Positions 53,464-64,000 of a DNA stretch of 64,000 nt are shown in pieces. The DNA lies in assembly GCF_030247195.1 (NCBI RefSeq), contig NC_080672.1:30015906-30079905 (forward strand), written 5' to 3'. The position numbers and the translations under genes are program-made. This stretch comes from Topomyia yanbarensis. Lineage: Eukaryota > Arthropoda > Insecta > Diptera > Culicidae. The notes beneath the pieces are model-generated. The model worked only from the letters and a program-made list of their open reading frames with translations, made no database searches and was not told the origin of the DNA. Positions within the stretch are counted from its first letter, which is position 1. The number at the start of each line of letters is the position of its first letter.

Positions 53464-56400
53464 GTTGGCTGGCAAACGTGACTATTTCTTACCCCTGTTG
53501 GTCTAGGTTCAATCTCAGCCGAGGTCGTTGGGATTTTTTGAGGCGGAAAATCTCTCTGATCACATCTTTCTTCGGAAGGGGAGTAAAGCCGTTTGTTGCT
53601 CTTGGATCCATATGGTGAAGTCTCCTCTCTGGTATCTGTGATGAGCACCCAGTGAAGACAGAGAACGACACGAATAAAATACTTGTTGCTCTACTTAACT
53701 TATAGCGAATTTGATCACAAGAGAATGGCAAATAAGGAATCTTGTTTCAGATTACATTACAGAATATATGCATTGTTTAAAAAATAATAATGAACGTAGA
53801 ATGAATTTGATTGTATAATAATAGGTTATGTGTATCAAAAATTTATATAATTTTAAAAAAAGAGCGTCAGAGATACGATTAAATTCATCGTTTAGCTATT
53901 ATAGATATACTATTTGGTGATTTTATTATAATTCCAATAATTTTAGAGTAGCATAGGAAACGGTCAATTTAATGATCAATTATTATTTGTTTTATCCTAG
54001 TTGACAGGTTTAACTTGTTCGTTTCATTTCGTGTTCAAATTCGTATTTATCACACCGGATGAAAAACTGAGTATGTTTCACTTCCAACAATTACTTTTGC
54101 CATACCGCTTTATTACAAAATAAATGCTTTAAAATACGCGCAGATTATTCCATCCAACAGGGACTACGGAAACTCACGTTGGAAATGGCTAGGCGAGTTA
54201 TGATTTGAGAAACCCACGGCGACCGGTTATCTTTTCCAGCAACGGTTGATAAAATTAGTTCCGTTCAACCGCGATATCTTCCAATTAACAAAGGATAAAG
54301 TAGAATTAGAGCAGCGTGATTGGATAGTAGGTAGCTGCTGCCGCCGCCGCCGGGTGAACCGTGAAACCGAGTCGACGCGTTTAATAACTGCAACTTTTTT
54401 CTACCGTCTCACACGCCTCGGGCTGGTTATTATCTATCGCGTGTCGGACTCGCCATCAGGGACCGATTGGAGCACAGCGGAAAGAATCCGTTTTCGACGG
54501 ATGGTAGTTTCCTCCTGCCCAGCCAGCAGACGGACGCTAAACCGCGGTTCACATTTAACAAACCGAAGGAGTTAGTCCGGCAGCTAGCGATGGTTAAAAA
54601 TGTGCTACAGCAAAAAAAAATGACCAAAGTGGTGTTAGCTTTAAGCGTTCAACTATCATCATCCACCACCTTTTGGATGGGGGAGGGGGGATAAGGACCT
54701 AAATCGTGCTGCTTCAGAGCCCGGTCAGTTTTGCGGAAAAATGCATATGCGGATGAACATCAGCTCATCTGTAAGGAAGGAAGTTTTTCTGAGCTTTCCA
54801 CATCCGAACATAACACTTAACAATTACGTTTTAATTAAAAAATGTTATTCATGCGGGGAAAAACGATCACTTTATCATCATCATCATCATTTGAACGCGT
54901 CGGAGCTTTCATGAAGTGAACATGGTCGGCAGATATAAAATTTCATGGTAACACTAGAAAAGTTGGTTCATTCGCTGGTTGCATTTTGATTATAACTTAT
55001 AATACAATGAAAATTCAAATAAATGAGCACTTTCATGACCGCAGGAGAGCGAGTATTTTACAATTAAATTATCCAGTTACTTTCAATTTGATTAAATTTC
55101 TAATATCTATTGAAAGTGATGTTTATGAAATAATTTGTATTGAAGAGTACGTAATTTTTATATTATTTCTTGGCTTACAACAACAGTTCCAGAGAACAAT
55201 TCAAAGCAACAGTTTCACAATCTTCCACGATCTGCATATCCAAACAATGCACAGAAAGCTTTCCGGATGCCCCCTTTAAGGCGATAAAACACAACCATCT
55301 GCTACCGCAAGAATTATCGCCACTAAAAAGAAAAGACGGAAATTAACTCCGCGTATTATTACCGACACGTGCCCTGCATTCGGTTTTCAGCCATTAAAAG
55401 CATCGTGTGCCTTTACCCGGTTCATGTAAATCACAGAAAGCGCAAAAAGGCGTCCTTTCTTACCACACCCCTCGGTTGTTTGTGCCCTCGCTGAGCTACT
55501 GTTATTATACAAAGCTACTACCTGTTAGTTGCTGCCTGGGCGTGCAGCAGCCACGATCGGCGGGTGTGCGCTGGATGTTTTAATATTTCAAACTTCAATT
55601 TCCACACTAAACATAACGTACGACAAAGTGGCAAGCAATTTCTGACGCTTGCAGTAACTCTGATGAAGCTGCCAGCCGGATGCAACATCATATAAATTTC
55701 CATATGTACCTACGCTGGTGTGTCGTTTTTCCACCGTCACAAAACAGCAACAACCCCAAGAGCGCGCTGCTGATTTCCGCCGCAGAATTTTCCGCCAGGA
55801 AAAAGCACAGCGCGCACGAAAGCTTACATCAGCTGGTAGAGGTGGCACTTTGGATGTTATGGATGAGTGCCATCAGCGCTCAGCTTCTTGGTTTTTTTTT
55901 GTACTGCTACCCGCACCTAGCCCTTAAGGTGCGCCACACGGCAGACGATGGATGGGGTTTAGAAGGTGTGAAGCGGCAACGGTTTTTATTTGATATACGA
56001 TAAGCAGTAGGTACCCGAACATGTAATTCGCAGCGTGGAACAAAGGCAAACTTGTACGATGCTCGCACGTCCTTGCGAGACTTATTGTTTCTTCTGTACA
56101 CGTACAGATTTACGGGTTTTAGCATATATTTGGACTACACTCCACTCGTACTGCCATGCCGGATGGAATTGTAGAAACCATGGAAAGAACTTTGGAATTA
56201 AGATTGATGGCTTGGTAGCGTTTTAATCGACTGCAGGATAGATCGGATTGAACGATAAAATTTTACAACAGTTGCATGTAAATATTTTTATTCGTTTTCT
56301 TTGTTTGTTCCGATGTAAGTGAAATTTTGAACAATTGTTCATGGCTTGAAAGGATATATGATTTCCAGTTTTCAAATTGCATCACTGCCAGTTTAGAAAA

Positions 56401-56559
56401 AGCTTACTCTTTAACTTATCCGTAAAATATGTTCTCAAATAATAAACTGAACTAATTGTGGAATTTGCGTTTCGACTTTGTCTCATCAGAGTCCGACACT
56501 AACTTGCCAGGATCAAGCCGGATTGACAATTTGTGTTGCTGGATATTGGAGGTCACCAA
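53464..56559. other. no recognised gene; short (ATC)n at 54876
   Basis: Positions 54110-54720 and 55280-55960 are less AT-rich and look single-copy. Candidate frames there are short, mostly start at non-ATG codons and lack homology I can see. Positions 56465-56530 repeat the motif of 5175-5250. Unrecognised exons of a flanking gene cannot be excluded. Confidence 0.4.
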
Positions 56560-58677
56560 ATAATATTTTTGTTTGGTGAACTTCAGTCACGGTTTCCGCC
56601 ATATTATTAGTACGTGAACAAATTCATAACTTTATGAACATTCTTCATTAAACTAAAGGTTTTATTCATAGATTTAGGAACATTAATTAACAAAATCAAA
56701 CAATATGAATATTTCTTCGTGAATTATTTCACGAAACTCGGAATGTAATTCATGATTCCATTTAATTGTCGTGAAATAATTCATGAATCTTAATGTATTA
56801 GTCACGATTCAATATCCATGATCGTGAAAAATTTTACAAAATCATCAAATAATATTCATGTATTCGTGAACTGGTTCATGAGCTTTAGTATAATAGTCAC
56901 GATTTACAGGTCGTGCTCGTGAAATACTTCACAAAATTATGAAATATTATTCATGGCTCCGTGAACTGGTTCATGATTCCTAGTACATGATTTGCGATCT
57001 ATCTTGCGTGCTTATGATATTTAGAAGATATCCGATTTCGTGAACTGAATGATTTACGATAACCGTGACCAAGTTCCTGGAAATGTGAATAATAAACCTC
57101 GTATTCATGAAACTATTTGTGTTTCTCAAAAACTAGTTCGCCCCGAATATACACATGGTGTTATATTCGACTGTTTGGTTGGGTGACTGTTGTTGTTCCC
57201 TGGACATGTTTAGTTTCTGTTTTGATTCTTGTTCATAATTTGAGAATACACAACCGACAGTCACATGATGTTCGTGATTTCACGAGCTTATTCACGATTT
57301 TTCTGATTTCTGATTACGTTACCTTGCTATTTTATTCACAAGTTTACTATCGGATATTTCTGGTAGACTGGCGGGATTTATGATCATGATTTCAGGATCT
57401 TAGCCGCGATTTATGACAATTTTAACACACGTAATGTGATTTATGTTCATGATTTCAGGAACTTTGTCATGCTTTTAGTAATATCTATTCACGTTATCGT
57501 TATATTTAAGTCATGAGTAGAATGATTCATGTTTATGATTTCAGGATTTTAGTCACGATTTTTGTAATTCCTTTTCACGATATCGTGATATTTTATTTTA
57601 GTTCTTGCTTTCGAATTTGACACGTACACACCTGTGCAAATTTACGCCTCTTTTGACCATGACATATACGAGCATCAAAAAATAACTTTACGTTTGATTT
57701 TAGTTTTACAAGTTGTTGAATTTTGCGAGTCACGTAATTTTACTCCAAATGGGGCGCTTGTTTAAAATGTTTAAGGGTGTACATCTTTCATGTAAGACTA
57801 AACAGAACACTGTTATATTTCGTCATTTCGTCAATTACGGTTTTTTGGATTGTGGCAAGTTTGGAATTACGTCAACGATAAACTTCAGATTTTTTTTGGT
57901 GTGTAGAGTAATGTGACCCATGTTCATGATATCAGCAGTTTTATTTTGTTAAATATTTCATGAACGCGACTTGTGGTGCTTAACGCAGTTTTCGTTTTCT
58001 GACCAGCCATCATACTGAAGCTTATCAAATGAATAACGATGTTCGAGGTCCTAATAGTTTTCTGCTCGTACCTATTTCTGGTCACTAACAGCAGGACATT
58101 TCATGAAAAAGTGCATAGAACAAAAATGATTCCACGAACAATACTGCAAATTTTGTGAAATAGTTCATGTGAAAATTTCATTACCATGTTGAATGAATTT
58201 GAAAATAATTAGAAATATATTCAAAATATATCAAGCACACAAAATAGATCGTAAATAATGTTCATGATTTTATGAACTGTTTGTTGAGCACGAATGGTTA
58301 GACGTGACTATTGTACTAGGAATCATGAGCCAGTTCACGAATACATGAATAATATTTTATGATTTCGTGAACTATTTCGCAAGAGCGGATATCCGATTGT
58401 AACTAATATAATAAGAACCATGAATCAGTTCACGAGGGTTGAATGGATTCATGAATAAAATTCCGAGTTTAGTACACGAGAAAATATCTAGAAACTAGTT
58501 TTGATTTTGTGAACTAATGTTCCTAAATATATGAATAACATCATGAGTCAACCTTTGATTTTATGAACAATTTTCATAAAGTTGTGAACTAGTTCACGTA
58601 CAGAAAATCGATTTAGTAGTGACAGGGTGAAAACCGTGACTGAAGTTCACAAAAAACAATTTTTATATCAATAAAAG
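56560..58677. mobile_element. 2.1-kb foldback element of the GTGAA...TTCAC family
   Basis: The left end 'gtgaacttcagtcacggttt' recurs inverted at the right end (58628-58650). Long parts of both arms match, for example 'atttaggaacatt' with its inverse and 'cgtgaactgg(t/c)tcatga' units. The left arm holds units of about 95 bp. The right arm aligns with 22030-22830 inverted. Positions 57060-57600 are the inverse of the family's 3' segment seen at 60110-60495. Two or more copies may have inserted head to head. No coding capacity is visible. Confidence 0.65.
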
Positions 58678-59083
58678 GTGTTAGGGAAGGGTAATTCAAC
58701 ACACATGATTTTTGTTCACGGTCTTGTTTTCATAACGTTAAACGTGATTGTTCCAGATTTCATGGCACTTTATTCACGATTTTGGAACAATTCATTTTCC
58801 GTGACTCGTGACTACAATATCACCATAGCATGAGTATAAATTACGAAAATTATGTGAATAAGATCCTGAAATCACATTACACCACGGAAAACTGATTCAT
58901 CACAATTTCAACTAAAACATTAATTGAGTTTTTGGTTTCGTCTAGTTAATATTTGGGCGAACTAAATTTTTGTTGAAAACAATAATCCAGCGTTGTTGGT
59001 TTGATGCTGTCAGTTTCAGTCTGGACATAAACGTTTCAGCCTAGCACAAAACTTAAAAAGCCTACCTGAGCTAAAGCTCGAAT
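58678..59083. other. further fragment of the same repeat family
   Basis: Positions 58740-58880 contain 'ggaacaattcattttccgtg', close to the family's terminal sequence, and 'gatcctgaaatca', which recurs at 60130. The boundary to the next element is unclear. Confidence 0.45.
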
Positions 59084-59821
59084 AGCTTGTCTCAGCTTGT
59101 AACGCTTGTTTTAGTTCAGACACAATTGCATATGCCGTTACGCTACCTTTTCAGCCAAGACACAAACGACTGGAATTCAACTAATCTCATTGTTGAATTA
59201 AACTGCTTCATCGTAAAATACAACATAGGATATTTCAAACGTTTTGTTTCACCGACTGACGGATGAAGGTATGGAATTAAATTGTTGAAATGCTCCGTAT
59301 GCCAGTAATTCACACGTAAATATAACATAGAGTTATGTTTCTCATAATGTTATCTTTTTATAAACTGCACTCTTAAATAAGACGAAATAGCCAAAGATAT
59401 TTAAGGATTGTTGGTAATTGATTGATGACATCAATTTTAGATGAAAGGAACAATTTTAATTTCTTTTCTATTTAGTCAGCCAGCGCTACAAAAAAACTTC
59501 ATACTTATTCCACATCTAGTTTGGAATCTCAAAAGATGAAAAATAATTATCATATTGCATATTACATTTGTTAATAATTGAAATTTTATTACATAGTTGA
59601 CTAAATCCGAAATAGAATGATTTTGACAATTTTCGACAATACATTGAACTTTCAGTATACATGTATTGAAAAAAATGCCAATCAAAATCATCTTTTTATT
59701 GAAATATTTTTAAAGAAAAACTATGTAAAACCAAAATGAGGTCAGTTGAATTTCTGATTTTTGTGTACTGGTTCAGGCAGTTGCGTCCGGGCTAAAACAA
59801 GCTTTCCAAGCTGAGACAACT
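59084..59821. mobile_element. 738-bp element with TIRs of about 45 bp
   Basis: The left arm 'agcttgtctcagcttg' through 'gcttgttttag' to 'attgc' (59084-59129) is inverted at 59777-59821, with about 20% divergence. The interior is AT-rich and non-coding. No target duplication was fixed. Confidence 0.55.
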
Positions 59822-60109
59822 ACCTACCTGTATAACCGTTATGCCCAGCGTGTATGAACATAGTTGCGGTCACTACCTTGATGTATTTCAGAAAGGTGTG
59901 CATCTTGGCTACTTTGCTGCCATTTCGTATGATGTGGTCTTGAATCAAAATCAATAATAATTTTCAATAACTATTATTTGAGAATCTCGCAAAATTAAGA
60001 GAAAATTTAGTTACGTTTTTCATTTTTCTGTTAAAATCAACTAATTAGGAAAACAAGAATTTGTTTTGCTATTTTCTTCATCGAATGGTTTTCAGTGACG
60101 TAATTAAAA
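59822..60109. other. no recognised feature
   Basis: AT-rich sequence between two repeats, with nothing identified. Confidence 0.4.
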
Positions 60110-60500
60110 TGTCAAAAATCGTGACTATGATCCTGAAATCATAAACATGAATCACTCTACTCATGACTAAAATATCACGATGACGTGAGTAAAAATTACG
60201 AAAATCGCTAATAAGCTCCCGAAAACGTAAACATCGTTTAACTGTCGGCTGTACATTCCCAAATTATGAATCAGAATCATAAGAAAAACTAAACGTGTCC
60301 CAGGAACAACCACAATAACTCAACCAAACATTCGAAAGTAATGCCATGTATATAGTTATTTGGAAACACAAATAGTTTCATAAATACGGGGTTTATTATT
60401 CATAATTTCAAGAACTTTATCACAGTTTTCGTAAATCATTCAGTTCGCGAAATTGTGACCTTTTATTCATAAATTTTTGAACAAATTGTTTTCCGTGTAT
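60110..60500. mobile_element. 3' segment of the GTGAA...TTCAC family
   Basis: This segment aligns with 25290-25659 through 'cgtttaactgt', 'agaatcataa(c/g)aaaaacta' and 'ccaaacattc(c/g)aa', and ends 'gaacaaattgttttccgtg', the family's terminal repeat. It has the same orientation as the copy at 22027. Confidence 0.65.
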
Positions 60501-61103
60501 GGTTGGTTTTTCTATAATGATTGTCAAAGGTTATTTCTGTGCATCCCGGCTAGGGCATCGCAATTTTTTTATTAATTCTCAAAGTCAGGGGGACAAATAT
60601 CAAAGTAAGCTCAGATGCAACACTTCACATCAATTTTAGACCCTCGCCCACAGTGAGGGTATAAAATATGCTTAGGGATCACACGAGGATGTTTCATTTC
60701 TGGGAAAATAGGGGTAGTTGGGGTATTATGGCAAAACATGCTAAAACATATTATAGGGAAACAGCGGACAAAGATTGGTTTTGTCTTCCTTAACATATAC
60801 AATGCGGCGTAACCAACTTAGATTGAGCATTAACAAATGTTTCAGATATACCAACTAATATCTATCTCACGGCCGAACGCAACGCTTAATCCAAGGGGTA
60901 AATATATCAACTCTGGGAAAATGTTCACTTAGGTGTACAGTTTCTGGGCCCGTGACTTTTTCACCATATTTTGCCGTTAGTCACGATTTGGAGCTTTTTG
61001 CACTGCATACGTAGCAGTTCCTCTCGGTCCAAGGCTCTCTAAATGTTGGGCTGGTTTGTAGGTACCTAGGTTTTCAGCATACACGTTTTTTATTTCGGAT
61101 ATA
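60501..61103. other. no recognised gene; possible single TIR at 60711
   Basis: TA followed by GGGGTAGTTGGGGTATTATGG at 60709-60730 resembles the termini of the elements at 31176 and 61104, but I see no matching inverted end. The rest is unassigned. Confidence 0.4.
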
Positions 61104-61994
61104 GGGGAACATGGGGAGACTTGACCAAGCGCTAAATTCTATTCTTGGCGTCTTCTATTCGATTCTTAATTTTTTTTTCAAAAATATTGCATTAAATGAT
61201 GTAATTTTTTATGAAACTTTGTATGGACATATCTACTCGACTACTAATTACTATTAATGTACTAATATCCTTGTGAAGCAGTGAAATGATTTTATATAAA
61301 TTGGAACATTGGAATAGTTATTACTAGAATTTGCATGACATTGAACGCAATAACTAATGTTGGGGAGACTTGACCAAGATTTTATGGGGAGACTTGACCA
61401 AGTGGCAATTAGCTGAAGAAAGTTACAAAAATGCCTGATATTTTTTTATGCTTTGGTATCTACTGTTAATGTTAATCACGCGCCATAAAAAATCCCACCT
61501 CAAAGATAAGTCTTTATATTTTAGTATTAGTAAACAAAGTTAGCAATAGTAAGACTGATTTAGTGACGTGTGAACATGCAATGCAAGTAATACAGTTAAT
61601 CCTTAAAAAGACATGCATTAAAAAAATCGAAGTTAATCAAATGCAACCCTTTTTTTATTTTTTACTGCTACCTATGGATCTCAACAATATATAAAAAAAT
61701 AATAACAGTATGTTTTATGTCATTATTTTTTATGATTTTTCAAAATTCTCTTAGTCAAGTCTCCCCACGCCTTGGTGAAGTCTCCCCGCAGTGGGGAGAC
61801 TTGACCAAAAAAAAAACGATCACAGAAAAACTTTTGTAACTTTTCAAAAATTAAAATAAAAATTCTGCAAAAAATAATGAAGACGCACAATAACTTTGCA
61901 CATTATACCTCAATGACTTTTGAGGGATTGAAAGCTTTTGTAGAGATTTATGCAGTTTTAGCTGAAAACCTGGTCAAGTCTCCCCATGTTCCTC
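61104..61994. mobile_element. 891-bp TIR element, TA target duplication, GGGGAGACTTGACCAA motifs
   Basis: The left end GGGGAACATGGGGAGACTTG and the inverse of the right end (GAGGAACATGGGGAGACTTG) match over about 24 bp. TA flanks both sides (61102-61103 and 61995-61996). The 16-mer GGGGAGACTTGACCAA, or its inverse with small changes, occurs at both ends and near 61362, 61386, 61752, 61774 and 61793, seven copies in all. No protein is encoded. The architecture parallels the element at 31176. Confidence 0.75.
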
Positions 61995-61996
61995 TA

Positions 61997-64000
61997 CGTG
62001 ATACGTTTCATCACTAAGGTATCCGATAACAAGCTTCTGTAGGTATTTCTAAAGTACGGGCGGACCCAACTAGGTTTGTACTTACTTAAAGGCGGGAGTT
62101 AGTTGGAGATTTTGGTTGGTGAGCTGATTGAGGTTATGTTAGAGCAATGATCAATAGAATGCACTGAATGGTTTTTATTGGTAAAATATACTTTTGCATA
62201 TGAAATATTTAAAATAAACCATCAAAAATTGTAAAACGATCTATGAAAAAGTTATCCATGTTTCATAAAACAAAACTGAAAACGATCCCGTCCCCAGTAG
62301 GGCGTTTAGATTTATTATTTAATGAAATTTTGTTTCGTTCTTTGAAGTTATGTGACCGTTCTGTTTGTTGCTACATTTGAAGCACATTTAGAACTGTGTT
62401 TTAAACGAAGAGCATTTAGCAGACTATACTCAGATTCGATCGACCGTGGAAAATATTTTCGAGTCAAGTAATGATCGGAGGATATGTTCAGGAGCAGTTC
62501 AGTTCTAGTACTATTAAAGTAGGTACAGTTCTTTGCAAATATCGCCCTGGAGAAAATGTTCATTGTTTTAAAGTGCTTGCATTTTCCAGAGCACTGAATG
62601 TGATGGCATTTTTGTCGAATTTGATATATAACAGTTGAGATTGTTACTTGCCTAATTTGAAAAAAATCATCCCCAACCAATAACGTGAAGAGTCTAATGA
62701 CAATTTACGGCACTTAAGGGTATCCTATTTCATTGCGGTTATGTCTCTGACATTACCCATCTATCCTTTTAATTCTAAATCTGTTCGAAATTTTCTTAAT
62801 TCAAACGGTACATTTAAAGAACTAGTGATGCATAAAACAGGATTTTTTTGCAGTTTGCATTGACTGTAACTGACTTACTCCCTTAGATTATGGCACGGTT
62901 AATCGTCCACTGATGCAATTCCTTGCAAGACACATCATCAAGTCTCACCAATTTTAGCCAGATTAGAATTTAATTTGTTTTTCAAGTGGCTTCAAATGAA
63001 AGTTCAACAGACGGTTGACCTTTTACCAATTGTCAAGTTCTCTCCCAATCGGATGAAAGCACTCACCTAGTTTGCAATATGCAAATTCCACCACCTCTCG
63101 ATCTAAATGAATTCTCGAACCCACCGATGCGGTGACTACACCAGCTCAGCTGGTAATGGAACACGAAATCCTCAAACAAGCAAAGCTCATCCCGGGACCG
63201 TTCGATTGGATAGAACGTTGCTAATGGCTCCCACGCGAGAAATGAATGACGAACAAATGTAATCTCGGGGAAAATTCAATATTTGTGGTAGCTTTTGACT
63301 TTTTCCAATGCAGGATACCGTCCGGATGGCGGCGGCCACTGGCTCGAAAAGCGTTCACTCAAACTTTTCCAATAAAATAACATACCGAAAATTAAAATGT
63401 TTTCGTCTGTTCATCAACGAGTTCGGTAAAGGGTGCAAGAAGGAGAAACAAAACGAGCTTGCAATTTTCTACCATCGCACAGAAGTGCACCCCAGTGTTT
63501 GTTTTCCCCTGGCGTTGCAGGCGGTACCACGAAACAGATTTTAAAATCTACTTGCTGATAAAACCACTAGTAAACTCGCCTCCTCCCTTACTGGCACAAA
63601 CAGACACAAACACACATACACAAACCTCGGAGGAAGGTAATCAGCTTTGAACCAATCGATGTCCTCCTCTACGAGAGCACAGAGCACCAGCACCAGGCAG
63701 GATGGTAAGTGCGGAAAAGCAAAAACCCTTTCATCAGCTTTGCGCTGCCCTGCCACCAGATCCTCTCGGTAAGTTCGCTTTTCCGCATCGACTTTTTGCT
63801 GGCATTTGTCAGGATTGGCATTTTGTGATTGTTGCAACAACTTTTTTTCCTCTCGCTCGGTTCTTTTTCCTTCTTTTGCTGCATGTGAATACGGTTGAAA
63901 CTCTACTCCGAATGGGAAAGAAAACCTGCATCCCACATCCCGGATACAGTCAAGGTTAGTATAATGCGGCGTTGGAGTCCGTAAGAAATTGTGCTTGATT
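61997..64000. other. no recognised gene; splice-like signals near 63310 and 63705
   Basis: Positions 63000-64000 are less AT-rich and look single-copy. A pyrimidine-rich tract ending in 'tgcag' at about 63313 precedes a 76-codon open frame, and GTAAGT occurs at 63705 after 'caggatg' and near 63771. These could be exon borders of a flanking gene, but the peptides match nothing I know, so I call no gene. Confidence 0.35.

Noticed and set aside
1..64000. CRISPR arrays, bacterial operons or rRNA genes
   Set aside because: No regularly spaced identical repeats with unique spacers, no operon-like packing and no rRNA sequence. The window is clearly insect nuclear DNA.

Overview
The window looks like repeat-dense, AT-rich dipteran DNA, most likely from a culicine (Aedes-like) mosquito. 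The evidence is an intact BEL/Pao retrotransposon, decayed RNase H-bearing LINEs of a type common in mosquitoes, a tRNA-headed SINE, several classes of terminal-inverted-repeat (TIR) element, and an L23a ribosomal protein fragment with the insect histone H1-like N-terminal extension. I see no host protein-coding gene I would defend. The window is probably intergenic, intronic, or part of a transposon-rich cluster.

Layout. Positions 1-5469 hold unassigned sequence, an inverted dimer with two tRNA-like Pol III promoter modules (3062-3942), and a weak promoter candidate near 2460. Positions 5521-13374 are a complete BEL/Pao element on the minus strand. It has identical 633-bp LTRs, a GGCTG target duplication, a tRNA-Tyr-like primer site and one uninterrupted 1757-codon gag-pol. 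It sits inside a LINE ORF1 remnant whose frame resumes on the far side. Positions 13375-14388 continue that LINE debris. Positions 14394-16856 are a non-autonomous element with Transib-like ends (CACAGTGG TIRs, 5-bp CTTCG duplication) that contains a fragment of RPL23A. A shorter relative without the insert lies at 52096-53458.

Positions 22027-25659 are a three-level nest: a TIR element, a 2.1-kb element inside it flanked by TGTGA, and a 1-kb palindrome inside that. Positions 29185-33240 are LINE remnants interrupted by a 1.2-kb TA-flanked element (31176-32391) and by a CAGATTTTT-rich insert (32500-32753). A second element with a related terminus and the same internal design lies at 61104-61994. 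Foldback elements occupy 33304-35272 (with a SINE inside) and 56560-58677. MITEs lie at 25698 (hAT-like), 36462, 42448 and 44234. More LINE fragments lie at 26420, 42190 and 48103.

Every recognisable LINE fragment reads on the plus strand, and the young BEL element is on the minus strand. The only sequence that looks able to produce a full protein today is the BEL gag-pol. The most unusual object is the Transib-like element carrying a host ribosomal-protein fragment.
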